A DNA stretch of 64,000 bases from Fretibacter rubidus (lineage in GTDB: Bacteria; Pseudomonadota; Alphaproteobacteria; Caulobacterales; Maricaulaceae): contig NZ_CP163423.1 in assembly GCF_041429785.1 (NCBI RefSeq), positions 1,860,001-1,924,000 on the forward strand, given 5' to 3'. Position numbers and translations under genes: made by a program. The notes beneath the pieces were generated by a model, which saw only the letters and a list, made by a program, of their open reading frames with translations, had not been told where the DNA came from and searched no databases. Shown here in pieces: positions 25,714 to 35,710 of this stretch (within the stretch, counting starts at the first letter, position 1; each line of letters begins with the position of its first letter).

Positions 25714-26991
25714 CTACTTCGCGAATAAAGCGATGGCCGTCTCGCTCATTGTCGTCACGCCTGTTGGAATAGCCGTCGCTGCGTCGGGCTTGAAGAACGG
25801 AGAGTGTAAAGACGGCAGCGGCTTTTTGCCGGACCTTGCGGCGGCCACATCCTCAGATGACGCCGCCCCTAGCCAATAAATAAGACTGGGAATCTTAGGC
25901 TCCACCTTGCCGTACCGGCCAAAGTCCTCGCCGCCCATCACAGGATCAAGCTGCACGACTTTGTCATCTCCGATTTGGTTTTTCATCATGGCCATGACAG
26001 TTTCCGCTAAATCAGGGTTATTATAAGCCGACGGCGTGTATTCATTACGCAAGCTGATGATCGGCATTTTGTCTTCTGGCAGACCGTAAGCCGCCGCTAG
26101 GCCATTAGCTGTGCGTTTAATCGCCTCAATCGTTTGCTGACGGACGTCCTCAGAATAGCTGCGCAGGGTCAGTTGCATCTTCACTTCTTCGCCAATGATG
26201 TTGTGCTTTGTGCCGCCGTGTATAGAGCCGACCGTTATGACCGCTGGTTCTTGGGGTGAAATTTCACGCGCAATAATCGCTTGAAAGGCCAGAACCATTT
26301 GCGCCGCCAAAACCACAGGGTCTTTGGTCGTATGCGGATAAGCCCCGTGACCGCCAATGCCCTGCACCGTAATGTCCATACTATCGACATTGGCCAGCGC
26401 GTAGCCAGGCACAATCCCGACATAGCCCGCCTCTAGCCCTGAATTAGCATGTAGCGCGAGATTATAATCAGGACGCGGGAATTTTTCAAAAAGCCCCTCA
26501 CCCAACATGGCTAGCGCCCCTTGGCTAATTTCCTCGGCAGGCTGCAAAATGACTATTAATGTGCCTGACCACTGGTCTTTCTTGGCCGCTAGTTCGCGCG
26601 CAGCTCCCAAAGCCACCGTCATATGAATATCATGACCGCAAGCATGCATAGCAGGCCAATCATTGCCTTCGGCGTCTCTCGTGATGACTGTACTAGCAAA
26701 GGATAGACCCGTTTCCTCTTTCACAGGCAAGGCGTCCATATCCGCGCGTAACATGACCGTTTTACCGGGGCCGTTTTTCATGACCGCCACGACGCCCGTT
26801 CCGCCAAATTGCTCGGTCACCTCAAACCCTTCGGCTTTTAACCGCGCCGCAAGATAGCGCGCGGTTTCAACTTCCATGAGAGAAAGCTCAGGGTTGGCAT
26901 GAAGATGTTTATAGACTGACATCAAATCTTGCGCCTGAGCGCTTGTGCCAAATCCAACCGCGAGCGCGCTGCATAAAAGAAGCTTTTTCAT
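25714..26991 (-). CDS. Exported M20-family amidohydrolase/peptidase
   Basis: A 425-residue zinc hydrolase with a cleavable signal peptide (MKKLLLCSALAVGFGTSAQAQ). M20D features: MLRADMDALPV (first metal Asp region), MHACGHDIHMTVALGAA, ILQPAEEISQGA (catalytic Glu pair), a dimerisation insert and VMGGEDFGRY near the C terminus. It would remove acyl or amino-acyl groups from periplasmic amino acid derivatives or peptides. It starts 3 bases after the M28 peptidase gene, so the two are probably one transcript for peptide scavenging. Confidence 0.9.
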   Translation of the reverse strand: MKKLLLCSALAVGFGTSAQAQDLMSVYKHLHANPELSLMEVETARYLAARLKAEGFEVTEQFGGTGVVAVMKNGPGKTVMLRADMDALPVKEETGLSFASTVITRDAEGNDWPAMHACGHDIHMTVALGAARELAAKKDQWSGTLIVILQPAEEISQGALAMLGEGLFEKFPRPDYNLALHANSGLEAGYVGIVPGYALANVDSMDITVQGIGGHGAYPHTTKDPVVLAAQMVLAFQAIIAREISPQEPAVITVGSIHGGTKHNIIGEEVKMQLTLRSYSEDVRQQTIEAIKRTANGLAAAYGLPEDKMPIISLRNEYTPSAYNNPDLAETVMAMMKNQIGDDKVVQLDPVMGGEDFGRYGKVEPKIPSLIYWLGAASSEDVAAARSGKKPLPSLHSPFFKPDAATAIPTGVTTMSETAIALFAK

Positions 26992-26994
26992 GCT

Positions 26995-28413
26995 CTACTC
27001 CCGAAAATCCGTATCCGCTTCGGACGCCATCCAGAGCATCGTCACCCAGGCTTCGACGTTCTGCGCCATATGCTCTGGGTCAATCTTGTCAAAGGTGTCA
27101 TCCGGTGTGTGGTGATAATCAAAGTAATCCGTGCCGTCTTGCTGCAAACGCATGGCAGGCACACCTTTGTTAAATATTGGCCCAATATCTGGGCCGCCAT
27201 TTGTGGGCTTTTCAGACATGGGTAGGCCGAGCGCTTTTGCTATATCCTTTAGCACCGCATTGCCCGCAGCACCTTTAACGCCAGAGCGGACTTCATAAAC
27301 GGGCCCAGCGCCAAAATCCGATTGAGACGCCAACACATGATTGTCTAAATCATCGGCATGTTTATCTGCATAAGCAAAACCGCCCTTAAGGCCGATTTCT
27401 TCCGCACCGTAGGCAATCACGCGGATTGTGCGTTTCGGCTTTAGGCCTGATTCCATCAAAACTTTGGCCGCGCCAAAGGCAATGCCAATGCCCGCCCCGT
27501 CATCCAGGGCCCCTGTACCTAGATCCCAGCTATCTAAGTGACCAGATATGATAATAATCTCTTCGGGCTTCTCTGTTCCTACAATTTCGCCAATGACATT
27601 GCCCGACGGCAGTTCGCCCACGGCGCGCGGTGTCATTGTTAGTTTGATGCGGACCGTCTCGCCGCGGTCTAATGTCCGCTCAAGCTGGTCGGCGTCAGGC
27701 GCGGATAAAGCGCCAATAGGGATGGGCGCAACATCTTCTGCGTAACGCATTTGACCTGTATGGGGGAAGCGGTGGCTATCTGTGCCAACAGAGCGAATAA
27801 TGACGGCCGCTGCGCCGCGCTTGCCAGCTTCTGTTGCGCCGCTGCGGCGTTTTTGATTGGCAGGGCCATATCCCGCACCATCAGGCGCTTTTTCCATGCG
27901 ACCTGAGATAAAGACAATTTTACCGTCCAACCCACCCATTGGCGCATTTTTCAAATCCTCAAAGGTTGGGAAATAAGCAATATCGGCCTCTATGCCTTCT
28001 GGCGGTGTCGCCACCGCGCCGCCGAGTGAGGTAATAAATAATTGCTGCGGATTGGGGCTTAGAATTTCAGCGGTCTCCACACCGCGAATCCAGCCCGGCA
28101 CCATGAACGGCTCATTACGGATGTTTTCAAAACCGAGCTCAGCCATTTTGGCCATGGCCCAATCCCGCGCACGCGCTTCTTCTTCTGTCCCCGCAAGGCG
28201 TGGGCCGATTTCAGTGGTTAGGCTTTCTGTGATATCATAAGCGTGGGTCGACTCGCGTGCGAGCTTTTGCAGGCGCGCAACCTCTGGGGTGACGACGCGC
28301 TCTGGCATGACGTCTGCCGCTTGCGCAGCGTCTTTGGTCATCTCTGTTGCTGTTTGCGCGGAACACGCGCCCAACAACGCCAAAGCGGATATTGATAGTA
28401 GAAGTGTTTTCAT
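26995..28413 (-). CDS. M28-family metallopeptidase, lipoprotein
   Basis: A 472-residue exported zinc aminopeptidase/carboxypeptidase Q-like enzyme. The N terminus has a lipobox (ALLGACS). The M28 metal motif IISGHLDSWDLGTGALDDGAGIGIAF gives the zinc-bridging Asp, and VIAYGAEEIGLKGG carries the catalytic Glu pair. A PA-type insert (GLDGKIVFISGRMEKAP) lies between residues about 130 and 220. It works in the periplasm or on the outer membrane, cleaving amino acids from peptides. The M20 peptidase follows after 3 bases. A second M28 gene is divergent to it. Confidence 0.9.
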   Translation of the reverse strand: MKTLLLSISALALLGACSAQTATEMTKDAAQAADVMPERVVTPEVARLQKLARESTHAYDITESLTTEIGPRLAGTEEEARARDWAMAKMAELGFENIRNEPFMVPGWIRGVETAEILSPNPQQLFITSLGGAVATPPEGIEADIAYFPTFEDLKNAPMGGLDGKIVFISGRMEKAPDGAGYGPANQKRRSGATEAGKRGAAAVIIRSVGTDSHRFPHTGQMRYAEDVAPIPIGALSAPDADQLERTLDRGETVRIKLTMTPRAVGELPSGNVIGEIVGTEKPEEIIIISGHLDSWDLGTGALDDGAGIGIAFGAAKVLMESGLKPKRTIRVIAYGAEEIGLKGGFAYADKHADDLDNHVLASQSDFGAGPVYEVRSGVKGAAGNAVLKDIAKALGLPMSEKPTNGGPDIGPIFNKGVPAMRLQQDGTDYFDYHHTPDDTFDKIDPEHMAQNVEAWVTMLWMASEADTDFRE

Positions 28414-28532
28414 GACGCGGTCCCTTTAGATTTTAGCCCAAGATATAGGCTGCGCCAATTCTTGCAAGTCAGCATTTGCGAAAAAGCTGGCTTAGCGCTA
28501 AGTGAAGGGAAATGTTCTCAACAAAGGCTGGT

Positions 28533-30218
28533 ATGATGACCCATTCACTCTTTCGCACGCTATCATTGGCACTCCTTGGCGCGTCGACTTTAACGCTTGT
28601 CGCTTGCACAACCGACAATAGCCCGACAGAACCCAAAGCAAAGCCGCCTGTCGCCTCTGCCGCCGAAATCGGTCGCCGCATTGAACGGCTGTCCTCTGAC
28701 GAAATGGAAGGCCGCGCGCCCGGCACAAAAGGTGGTCAAATGGCATCGCAATATATTGCGGATGAAATGAAAGCGGCTGGCCTAAAACCGATGGGCGAAA
28801 ACGGTACTTTTTTCCAACCCGTAGAACTGACCGAAGCCACTGTGCTGCCAAATTCCACACTGACAATCAAAACAGGTGATGAAACAATTGTCAGCGCAGA
28901 TCAAAAAACCAACGCCGTGTTCTGGACAAAGCGCTTGGATAATAGCCTATCGGTCGCCGACTCTGATGTTGTGTTTGTTGGCTATGGTGTGGTTGCGCCT
29001 GAATATGATTGGGATGATTACGCTGGCATGGATGTGACCGGTAAAACGGTCGTTATGCTGGTCAATGATCCTGGCTTTGCCACGGGTGACGATGATTTGT
29101 TCAAAGGCAAATCCATGACCTATTACGGACGCTGGACGTATAAATTTGAAGAAGCAGGCCGCCAAGGGGCCGCCGCCGCCATTATTATCCACCAGACTGA
29201 ACCTGCCAGCTATGGCTGGGACGTGGTCCAAGGCTCTTGGACAGGCGCGCAATATGATTTGGTCCGTCCAGACGGCGGTGCGTCGCGCACAAAGGTCGAA
29301 GGCTGGGTGCATCTTGACGCCGCCAAAGAGCTGTTCAAAGCCGCCGATATGGATATGGACGCCGTTATGACCGCCGCGAAAACGCCCGGTTTTAAACCCA
29401 TGGCTATGAACGGCGTGACACTGGACGCGACCCTCAATCAAGAGGTTGCCACCACGACATCTCGTAATGTCGCGGGCGGTGTTATTGGCACGACGCGCCC
29501 CGATGAATATGTGCTTTACATGGCGCATTGGGATCACTTGGGTAAAAATGAAGACGCAGAAGGTGATGACAAAATTTGGAACGGCGCGGTTGATAACGCC
29601 ACAGGCACGGCTGCAATCCTAGAGATCGGTGAAGCTTTTGTGCAGCAAGGTGCACCAGAACGCTCGGCCATATTTGTGGCTGTTACGGCAGAGGAAAGCG
29701 GTCTTTTGGGGTCAGCCTATTACGCTGAGGCCCCGCTGGTGCCGCTCAATAAGACTGTCGCAGGCATCAATATCGACGCCATACTACCCCTAGGTAAGAC
29801 CAAAGACATGGTTGTTGTGGGATACGGCGCGTCAGAGCTTGAAGACCGCCTCAACGATATTCTTAAACCCCGCGATATGTATATCGTGCCAGACCCCAAG
29901 CCAGAGGCAGGATATTATTACCGCTCTGACCATATCAGCCTTGCGAAGAAAGGTGTGCCGATGCTTTATGCCGACGGCGGAAATGAGCACATTATCAACG
30001 GTCTTGAATACGGCGAAAACTTTGCCAATGATTATACCAAATATCGTTACCACAAACCCGGCGATGAATATGATAATAGCTGGGATTTGACAGGTATTGA
30101 GCAAACAACGGAAATACTCTTTGAGCTTGGCTACGGCATTGCCAATGATGAGGCTTGGGTCAATTGGTATGAAGGTTCAGAATTTCGCGCGGTGCGTGAC
30201 GCGTCGATGAACAAGTAA
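28533..30218 (+). CDS. M28-family metallopeptidase with PA domain, lipoprotein
   Basis: A 561-residue exported aminopeptidase. A signal with lipobox LVAC is followed by RIERLSSDEMEGRAPGTKGG, a PA domain (VFVGYGVVAPEYDWDDYAGMDVTGKTV as two strands), and the M28 catalytic part. That part contains the zinc motif LYMAHWDHLGKNE, the bridging Asp in WNGAVDNATGTAA and VAVTAEESGLLGS with the catalytic Glu. I start it at ATG 28533 because AAAGG lies 5 bases upstream; ATG 28512 has its purine run only 2 bases away. It is divergent from the other M28 gene and is followed after 16 bases by a GT10 gene. Confidence 0.88.
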   Translation: MMTHSLFRTLSLALLGASTLTLVACTTDNSPTEPKAKPPVASAAEIGRRIERLSSDEMEGRAPGTKGGQMASQYIADEMKAAGLKPMGENGTFFQPVELTEATVLPNSTLTIKTGDETIVSADQKTNAVFWTKRLDNSLSVADSDVVFVGYGVVAPEYDWDDYAGMDVTGKTVVMLVNDPGFATGDDDLFKGKSMTYYGRWTYKFEEAGRQGAAAAIIIHQTEPASYGWDVVQGSWTGAQYDLVRPDGGASRTKVEGWVHLDAAKELFKAADMDMDAVMTAAKTPGFKPMAMNGVTLDATLNQEVATTTSRNVAGGVIGTTRPDEYVLYMAHWDHLGKNEDAEGDDKIWNGAVDNATGTAAILEIGEAFVQQGAPERSAIFVAVTAEESGLLGSAYYAEAPLVPLNKTVAGINIDAILPLGKTKDMVVVGYGASELEDRLNDILKPRDMYIVPDPKPEAGYYYRSDHISLAKKGVPMLYADGGNEHIINGLEYGENFANDYTKYRYHKPGDEYDNSWDLTGIEQTTEILFELGYGIANDEAWVNWYEGSEFRAVRDASMNK

Positions 30219-30234
30219 GGCATTACAATTACCT

Positions 30235-31299
30235 ATGACCTCTTCTTCGGATAAAAACTTGCGCGTCAAATTCATGGCGCGCATGTCCGATTACGAAGAC
30301 CCTGCGCTTTTTTTATCCCTTCTTCCCGGGCGCAGACCGCATTACGGCGGCGTTGATTTCCTGATGGACCCTGACGCGCGGGATTATGATTTTTTGGTCG
30401 TTTATGATGATTTGACCTTCCGCGAAGGCGAGAAAAAATCATTCCGCACAGAAGTCTTGTCTTGCGCCCGTGAGAACACACTGTTGGTGACCCAAGAGCC
30501 CAGCTCTATCAAGATTTATGGCCCGCAGTTCTTGGCACAATATGGCCACGTTTTAAGCCGTCAGCCACGTGACATCGTGGGCCACCCAAACCAAATCTTC
30601 GAGGCCCCGCCGCTGCGTTGGTTTTATGGCCGCCCCTTATCAAAGGACGATACAAATTACATCGACTTTGACAGCTTTCTCGCCACGCCGCCCATCCCCA
30701 AAACGGCCGACCTGTCGACTGTGTGTTCGGCCAAGCAAATGGCAGCAACATTGCACAAACAACGTTATGATTTTACCATGGCGTTAAAAGACCGTCTCGG
30801 TGATGCGTTTGATGTCTTTGGGCGCGGCATCCGCCCTATTAATGACAAATCCGAGGCTATGGATGACTTTCGCTATCATATTGCGATTGAGAACCACATA
30901 GAGCCAGGATATTGGACGGAAAAGATAGCGGATTGTTTTCTCGCCTATTGTGTACCGCTCTATTACGGCCCGCAGGATGTCGGCACGCTATTCCCAGAAG
31001 GCAGCTACATTCCGATTGATATCTTTGACATCGACCGCGCAGAGGCAATTATTCGGGATGAGATTAAGCCAGGCTCCTATGAAGCCCGGCTACCCGCCGT
31101 GATAGAGGCCCGCCGCAGAATACTGCATGACCATAATTTGATGATCTATCTCGCGAAGAAAGCCAAAACGCTACACAATCCCAATGCAAAAGCGCCGCCG
31201 CGAAATGTCATATACGGACGTCATAAGTTTCGACAAGCGCACCCTTTTAAGGCTGCGTCGGATGTTTTGCACCGTATTAAGGTTAATCGGCGGCGTTAA
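30235..31299 (+). CDS. Glycosyltransferase family 10 (fucosyltransferase-like)
   Basis: A 354-residue cytoplasmic enzyme. The C-terminal donor-binding motif FRYHIAIENHIEPGYWTEKIADCFLAYCVPLYYG is the hallmark of GT10 alpha-1,3/1,4-fucosyltransferases (the ENxxxxGYxTEK pattern). The N-terminal half is divergent and probably binds the acceptor. It could modify lipopolysaccharide or another surface glycan, although no other glycan genes are next to it and the sugar donor may not be GDP-fucose. It begins 16 bases after the M28 peptidase; co-transcription is possible. Confidence 0.85.
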   Translation: MTSSSDKNLRVKFMARMSDYEDPALFLSLLPGRRPHYGGVDFLMDPDARDYDFLVVYDDLTFREGEKKSFRTEVLSCARENTLLVTQEPSSIKIYGPQFLAQYGHVLSRQPRDIVGHPNQIFEAPPLRWFYGRPLSKDDTNYIDFDSFLATPPIPKTADLSTVCSAKQMAATLHKQRYDFTMALKDRLGDAFDVFGRGIRPINDKSEAMDDFRYHIAIENHIEPGYWTEKIADCFLAYCVPLYYGPQDVGTLFPEGSYIPIDIFDIDRAEAIIRDEIKPGSYEARLPAVIEARRRILHDHNLMIYLAKKAKTLHNPNAKAPPRNVIYGRHKFRQAHPFKAASDVLHRIKVNRRR

Positions 31300-31406
31300 A
31301 TCCCTTGTAACGCGAATTTAATAGAATTCAGGCTATGGTTAGCCTTTAAACGTTACAAGATTTCAATAGTCTATTTCAGACATAACCACGACACAGGACT
31401 TCAGGC

Positions 31407-34034
31407 ATGAGCGCAATAATTTCAGCCTTTAAATATGGTTTCACAATAAGCGCTGCCGCCGTTGGGGTGCTGTTGATTGGTGGAACGGCGCTCGCCAGCG
31501 ACGCAGAGACCAAAGGCCCTGCCTTTAGCGAAGGCGATCAAGTCGCCAAATTTCGCCAGCTTGGCCCAGAGAGCCTGCCCTCCCCCAATATTTACCGCAG
31601 CGCATCGGGCGCGCCTGGTCCTGCTTATTGGCAGCAACAAGCCAATGTCACAATTGACGCCGCCCTTGACGAAGACAAAAAACGCATCGCGGCGTCCATG
31701 GAAATTGATTACGTCAACAACTCGCCCGATACACTGAATTATATTTGGCTCGCGCTTGACCAAAACCGGTTTAAAGACGGCTCCACCGCCCGCATGTCGA
31801 CCACGGCTGGCGCAGCGGGCTCTCGCCGTGGTGACGGCAGTTCCGCGAATGATCGCCTGACATTTAGCGCGCTGCGTTATCAGCATGCCATGGAAGACCG
31901 CGAATACGGCTTTGAGTTTAGCTCTGTCACGGACGCTGCGGGTCGCCCGCTTAGCTATATAATCAATGATACGATGATGCGGATTGATCTGCCCCGTCCG
32001 CTGGCCCCAGACGCACGCTTTACCTTTAACGTGGACTGGGATCACAACATCATCGACGAAGAAGCCGTTGGCGGTCGTGGTGGTTATGAGTGTTTTAATG
32101 AAGAAGATGAGGACGGCAATTGTATCTTTGGCCTCGCGCAGTGGTTCCCGCGTATGGCCGCCTATACCGATTACACCGGCTGGCAGAATAAGCAGTTTTT
32201 AGGGCGCGGCGAATTCACGCTGGAATTTGGCGATTACGAAGTCAATCTGACGGTGCCCTCTGATCATGTCGTGTCCGCGACAGGTGTTTTGCAAAATCCG
32301 CGTGAGGTTCTAAGCGCTAAGCAGAGACAACGCCTTGATGATGCGGGTACTGACAAGCCGATTTACATCGTGACCCCTGACGAGGCTCTAGAGGCGTCAA
32401 AATCCAAAGCATCTGGCACAAAGACGTGGCAGTTCAAAGCCGACAATGTGCGCGATTTTGCGTGGTCAAGCTCTCGTAAATATATCTGGGACGCGATGAT
32501 TTTTGAACAAGATGACGAAGCAAACCCCGAAGTTTTGGCCATGTCATTCTTCCCACCCGAAGCCGACCCCATCTGGTCGCAATATTCGACGCAAGCCGTT
32601 GTCCACACAATGGATGTCTATAATAAATTTGCCTTTAATTATCCCTACCCTATCGCGCAAAGTGTGAATAGCTGGGAACGCGGCGGCATGGAATATCCAA
32701 TGATTACCTTTAACGGATACCGCCCGTCAGAGGATGAAAAATCTGGCGAGGTCGTCTACTCACGCGGCATTAAATACGGCTTGATTGGCGTGATTATTCA
32801 CGAAATCGGCCACATCTATTTCCCGATGACGGTCAATAGCGATGAACGCCGTTGGACATGGATGGATGAAGGCCTGAATACCTTCCTTGAATATATGGCC
32901 GAATATGAGTGGGAAGAAAATTTCCCCATTCGCGGTAATTATCAAAACCCGCTAGACCAAATTCCGCGCTATATGCAAAGCAGCAATCAAGTGCCGATTA
33001 TGACGCAATCCGATAGCGTGTTGCAATTTGGCCCCAATGCCTATGCCAAGCCTGCGGCGGCGCTGATTGTGCTACGCGAAACGGTTATGGGCCGCGAATT
33101 ATTTGATTTTGCTTTCCGTGAATATGCAACACGGTGGAAGTTCAAACGCCCAACGCCAGCAGATTTTTTCCGTACAATGGAAGATGCCTCTGCCGTAGAT
33201 CTGGACTGGTTCTGGCGCGGATGGTTCTTTGGTACAGATCACGTTGATATGGCCGTGACAGGGGTTCGCGAATATCAAGTATCGACCCAAGACCCGGATG
33301 TGGAGAACAAAATCGCACGCCGTGAATATGAGGCGAAATATCCAGAGAACATCACCCAACGCCGTAACCGCGAAGAAGGCATTACGCCGCGCATCGAGCG
33401 GTTCTCAGACCTTGAAGATTTCTATAATGAAAACGATCAGTTCACGGAAACCAATAAGGAGCGCAATAGCTATAAATCCTTCTTGAAAGGCCTGAACAGC
33501 TGGGAAAAAGCGACTTATGAGCGGGCGATGAAAGATGGCGATTTCATCTATTTCGTTGATTTTGAAAATCAAGGCGGCCTTATCTCGCCCCTGCCTGTGC
33601 GCTTAACGTTTGAAAACGGCGAAGTCGAGGAGGTTATGATTCCGGCAGAGATTTGGCGTCGTGATAGCACAGCCGTGACCAAACTTTTCGTGCGCAAGAA
33701 ACGCATCGCCAAAGTCGAGCTTGACCCCGCACACCAAACGGCGGACGCGTATTATTCCGACAATACATATCCGCCTGTCATCACCAGCAGCCGTATCAAA
33801 GCCTATAAATATAGCGGGTCTAGCCGTAAGAATTTAATGGCTGATATGCTGGTCGAGCTTAAGACGGAAAAGGAAAAAGACGGAAGCGACGCGAGCGATG
33901 ACAAGCAAGTGCCCCTGACGGAAAAACAGATGAATGATGTGAAGCAAAATCCGTCTAAATCTGATAAAAAGCCATTATCAGATAAGGATGACAAGTCACT
34001 GCGCCGCACGCTTGAAAAACTTCTTGGCCGATAA
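31407..34034 (+). CDS. Exported M1-family metallopeptidase
   Basis: An 875-residue zinc aminopeptidase-type protein with a signal peptide (GVLLIGGTALAS). The catalytic motif HEIGH at His465/Glu466/His469 is followed 18 residues later by Glu488 in WMDEGLN, as in M1 (HExxH-18-E). The GGMEYPMITF segment corresponds to the GxMEN substrate-binding region, here GGMEY. The C-terminal roughly 200 residues include a second beta domain and a Lys/Asp-rich tail. A DUF6702 gene begins 11 bases downstream, a pairing also seen elsewhere. It probably processes peptides in the periplasm. Confidence 0.88.
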   Translation: MSAIISAFKYGFTISAAAVGVLLIGGTALASDAETKGPAFSEGDQVAKFRQLGPESLPSPNIYRSASGAPGPAYWQQQANVTIDAALDEDKKRIAASMEIDYVNNSPDTLNYIWLALDQNRFKDGSTARMSTTAGAAGSRRGDGSSANDRLTFSALRYQHAMEDREYGFEFSSVTDAAGRPLSYIINDTMMRIDLPRPLAPDARFTFNVDWDHNIIDEEAVGGRGGYECFNEEDEDGNCIFGLAQWFPRMAAYTDYTGWQNKQFLGRGEFTLEFGDYEVNLTVPSDHVVSATGVLQNPREVLSAKQRQRLDDAGTDKPIYIVTPDEALEASKSKASGTKTWQFKADNVRDFAWSSSRKYIWDAMIFEQDDEANPEVLAMSFFPPEADPIWSQYSTQAVVHTMDVYNKFAFNYPYPIAQSVNSWERGGMEYPMITFNGYRPSEDEKSGEVVYSRGIKYGLIGVIIHEIGHIYFPMTVNSDERRWTWMDEGLNTFLEYMAEYEWEENFPIRGNYQNPLDQIPRYMQSSNQVPIMTQSDSVLQFGPNAYAKPAAALIVLRETVMGRELFDFAFREYATRWKFKRPTPADFFRTMEDASAVDLDWFWRGWFFGTDHVDMAVTGVREYQVSTQDPDVENKIARREYEAKYPENITQRRNREEGITPRIERFSDLEDFYNENDQFTETNKERNSYKSFLKGLNSWEKATYERAMKDGDFIYFVDFENQGGLISPLPVRLTFENGEVEEVMIPAEIWRRDSTAVTKLFVRKKRIAKVELDPAHQTADAYYSDNTYPPVITSSRIKAYKYSGSSRKNLMADMLVELKTEKEKDGSDASDDKQVPLTEKQMNDVKQNPSKSDKKPLSDKDDKSLRRTLEKLLGR

Positions 34035-34045
34035 TACACCGTCCT

Positions 34046-34582
34046 ATGACTTTTAAAAATATATCCGCCGGGGCCCTGTCCCGGCGTCAATTTGCGGCTC
34101 TCTCTTTCGCGCTTATCGGGGCCAATGCAGTCCCTGCGGCCGCGCATCGTGAACGACTGACCTTTTCCGAAATAGAGTGGGAAGATAATCCTGGCTTTCT
34201 TTACGTCACCCATAGTTTTCACGTGCACGAAGCCGAACGCACGCTTTATAAAGCGGGCGTCTTGTCCAAACCCGATCTCTATTCGCTAAAATCTCGCGCA
34301 GAGTTGGCGCTTTATGCGGCAGAGAATTTTACACTCAAAACCATGGACGGCACGCCTATCACCCTCGAGCTTCTCGGCGCAGAAATTGTAGGCCGCGATT
34401 GCCAAGTCTATCAACAAGCAGACATAGACGCCCTGCCTGACGGCTTTGCTATTGATTGCCGTTTTATGCGGGAATTTGACCACGGCCAGATAAATAATGT
34501 GGATGTCAAAGTCACGGACCGCGTGCAGTCACTCTCCTTTCGTGGTGACGACGGCGTGAAAACGGTTCAACTGTCTACATAA
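34046..34582 (+). CDS. DUF6702 family protein with a Tat-like signal
   Basis: A 178-residue protein whose N terminus LSRRQFAALSFALIGANAVPAAA has a twin-arginine pair followed by a hydrophobic stretch and an AxA site, so it is probably exported. The mature part (FSEIEWEDNPGFLYVTHSFHVHEAERTL) matches the DUF6702 family, of unknown function. It lies 11 bases after the M1 peptidase and may be its partner. Two Cys (GRDCQVY and IDCRFM) could pair by disulfide after export. Confidence 0.72.
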   Translation: MTFKNISAGALSRRQFAALSFALIGANAVPAAAHRERLTFSEIEWEDNPGFLYVTHSFHVHEAERTLYKAGVLSKPDLYSLKSRAELALYAAENFTLKTMDGTPITLELLGAEIVGRDCQVYQQADIDALPDGFAIDCRFMREFDHGQINNVDVKVTDRVQSLSFRGDDGVKTVQLST

Positions 34583-34634
34583 CCCTGCCTAAAAAAGCGC
34601 TTGCGCCCGGCCCGCCCACAGCGGATAACAGGGC

Positions 34635-35267
34635 ATGATAACAGTCCATCACCTCAATAATTCGCGCTCGCAACGTATTCTCTGGCTCTTAGAAGAACTG
34701 GACGTCCCTTACGAGATTAAGCACTATCAACGCGACCCTGTCACAAATCTCGCCCCGCCAGAACTAAAGGCTGTACACCCGCTGGGTAAATCTCCCGTCA
34801 TCACCGATGGCGACCGCGTGATCGCCGAAACAGGGGCGATTGTTGAATATCTGCTGCGTAAATATGACGAGAAACACGATTTCGTCCCCGAAGTCGGCAC
34901 GCAAGATTACATCGATTATGTGCATTTCATGCATTTCGCCGAAGGCACCGCCATGTTGCCACTCCTGCTCGCGCTTTATACGGGGCTGCTGGGCGATGCC
35001 GCTGCGCCGCTTCAACCCCGCATTATGAGCGAGATTAAGGCGACGCTGGATTATTGCGAATATCAACTTATTCGCAGCAAATATTTCGCGGGCGATACAC
35101 TCACTGGTGCGGATTTTATGATGAGTTTCCCGCTGGAAGGCTCGCGCGCGCGTGGCCGCCTAACGGGTTATGAGGCGTGCAATGATTATGTGGACGCCAT
35201 TCACAAACGCCCTGCCTATCTCCGCGCCCTTGAAAAAGGCGGCGATTACGCGTTCGGGCCGCGCTAA
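34635..35267 (+). CDS. Glutathione S-transferase family protein
   Basis: A 210-residue cytosolic GST. The N-terminal thioredoxin-like domain has the Ser of [21 protein letters not shown] in the position used for glutathione activation, [23 protein letters not shown] binds the glutathione gamma-glutamyl group, and the C-terminal helical domain ends with [14 protein letters not shown]. It likely conjugates or reduces electrophiles. The start of the VOC gene overlaps its stop by one base (TAATG), giving a small detoxification operon. Confidence 0.9.
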   Translation: MITVHHLNNSRSQRILWLLEELDVPYEIKHYQRDPVTNLAPPELKAVHPLGKSPVITDGDRVIAETGAIVEYLLRKYDEKHDFVPEVGTQDYIDYVHFMHFAEGTAMLPLLLALYTGLLGDAAAPLQPRIMSEIKATLDYCEYQLIRSKYFAGDTLTGADFMMSFPLEGSRARGRLTGYEACNDYVDAIHKRPAYLRALEKGGDYAFGPR

Positions 35268-35707
35268 TGTCGTCTCCGCTCTTCGCGCGAACCGTTTTCC
35301 ACCTTGCCTATCCCGTGCGGGATAAGGAAACGACTCGTGAATTTTACCGTGACATCCTCGGCTGCACACAAGGCCGCGAGGCGGACACATGGATTGATTT
35401 TGATTTCTTTGGCCACCAAGTTAGCTTTCATGTCAAACCAGAGAGCTTTAGCGCGAATACAGAACCAACAAACAAAGTCGACGGCAAAGACGTGCCCGTC
35501 CGCCATTTTGGCGCTGTTCTGCCGTGGAATGAGTGGCAAGCGCTCGCCGACAAGCTGACCGCGCGCGGCACGGATTTCGTCATAGAGCCCTATATCCGTT
35601 TTAAAGGCGAGACCGGCGAACAAGCGACGATGTTCTTCCTCGACCCATCGGGCAATGCATTGGAATTTAAAAGCTTCAAAGACCCCGCCCAAATTTTCGC
35701 GAGCTAA
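35267..35707 (+). CDS. VOC-family protein (glyoxalase/dioxygenase-like)
   Basis: A 146-residue vicinal-oxygen-chelate fold protein: [23 protein letters not shown] in the first babbb unit, and [17 protein letters not shown] with a metal-ligand Glu in the second. Such proteins are metal-dependent lyases, dioxygenases or binding proteins. It is translationally coupled to the GST gene upstream, and the NTF2-like gene follows after 3 bases. A glutathione-linked activity is plausible but is not shown by any residue. Confidence 0.85.
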   Translation: MSSPLFARTVFHLAYPVRDKETTREFYRDILGCTQGREADTWIDFDFFGHQVSFHVKPESFSANTEPTNKVDGKDVPVRHFGAVLPWNEWQALADKLTARGTDFVIEPYIRFKGETGEQATMFFLDPSGNALEFKSFKDPAQIFAS

Positions 35708-35710
35708 GTT

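Noticed and set aside
28947-29537. 196-codon frame antisense to the M28 peptidase
   Set aside because: Overlaps a clear peptidase whose catalytic motifs are intact; the antisense product resembles no protein.
31422-32045. 207-codon frame antisense to the M1 peptidase
   Set aside because: Shadow of the coding strand with no start signal or recognisable fold.
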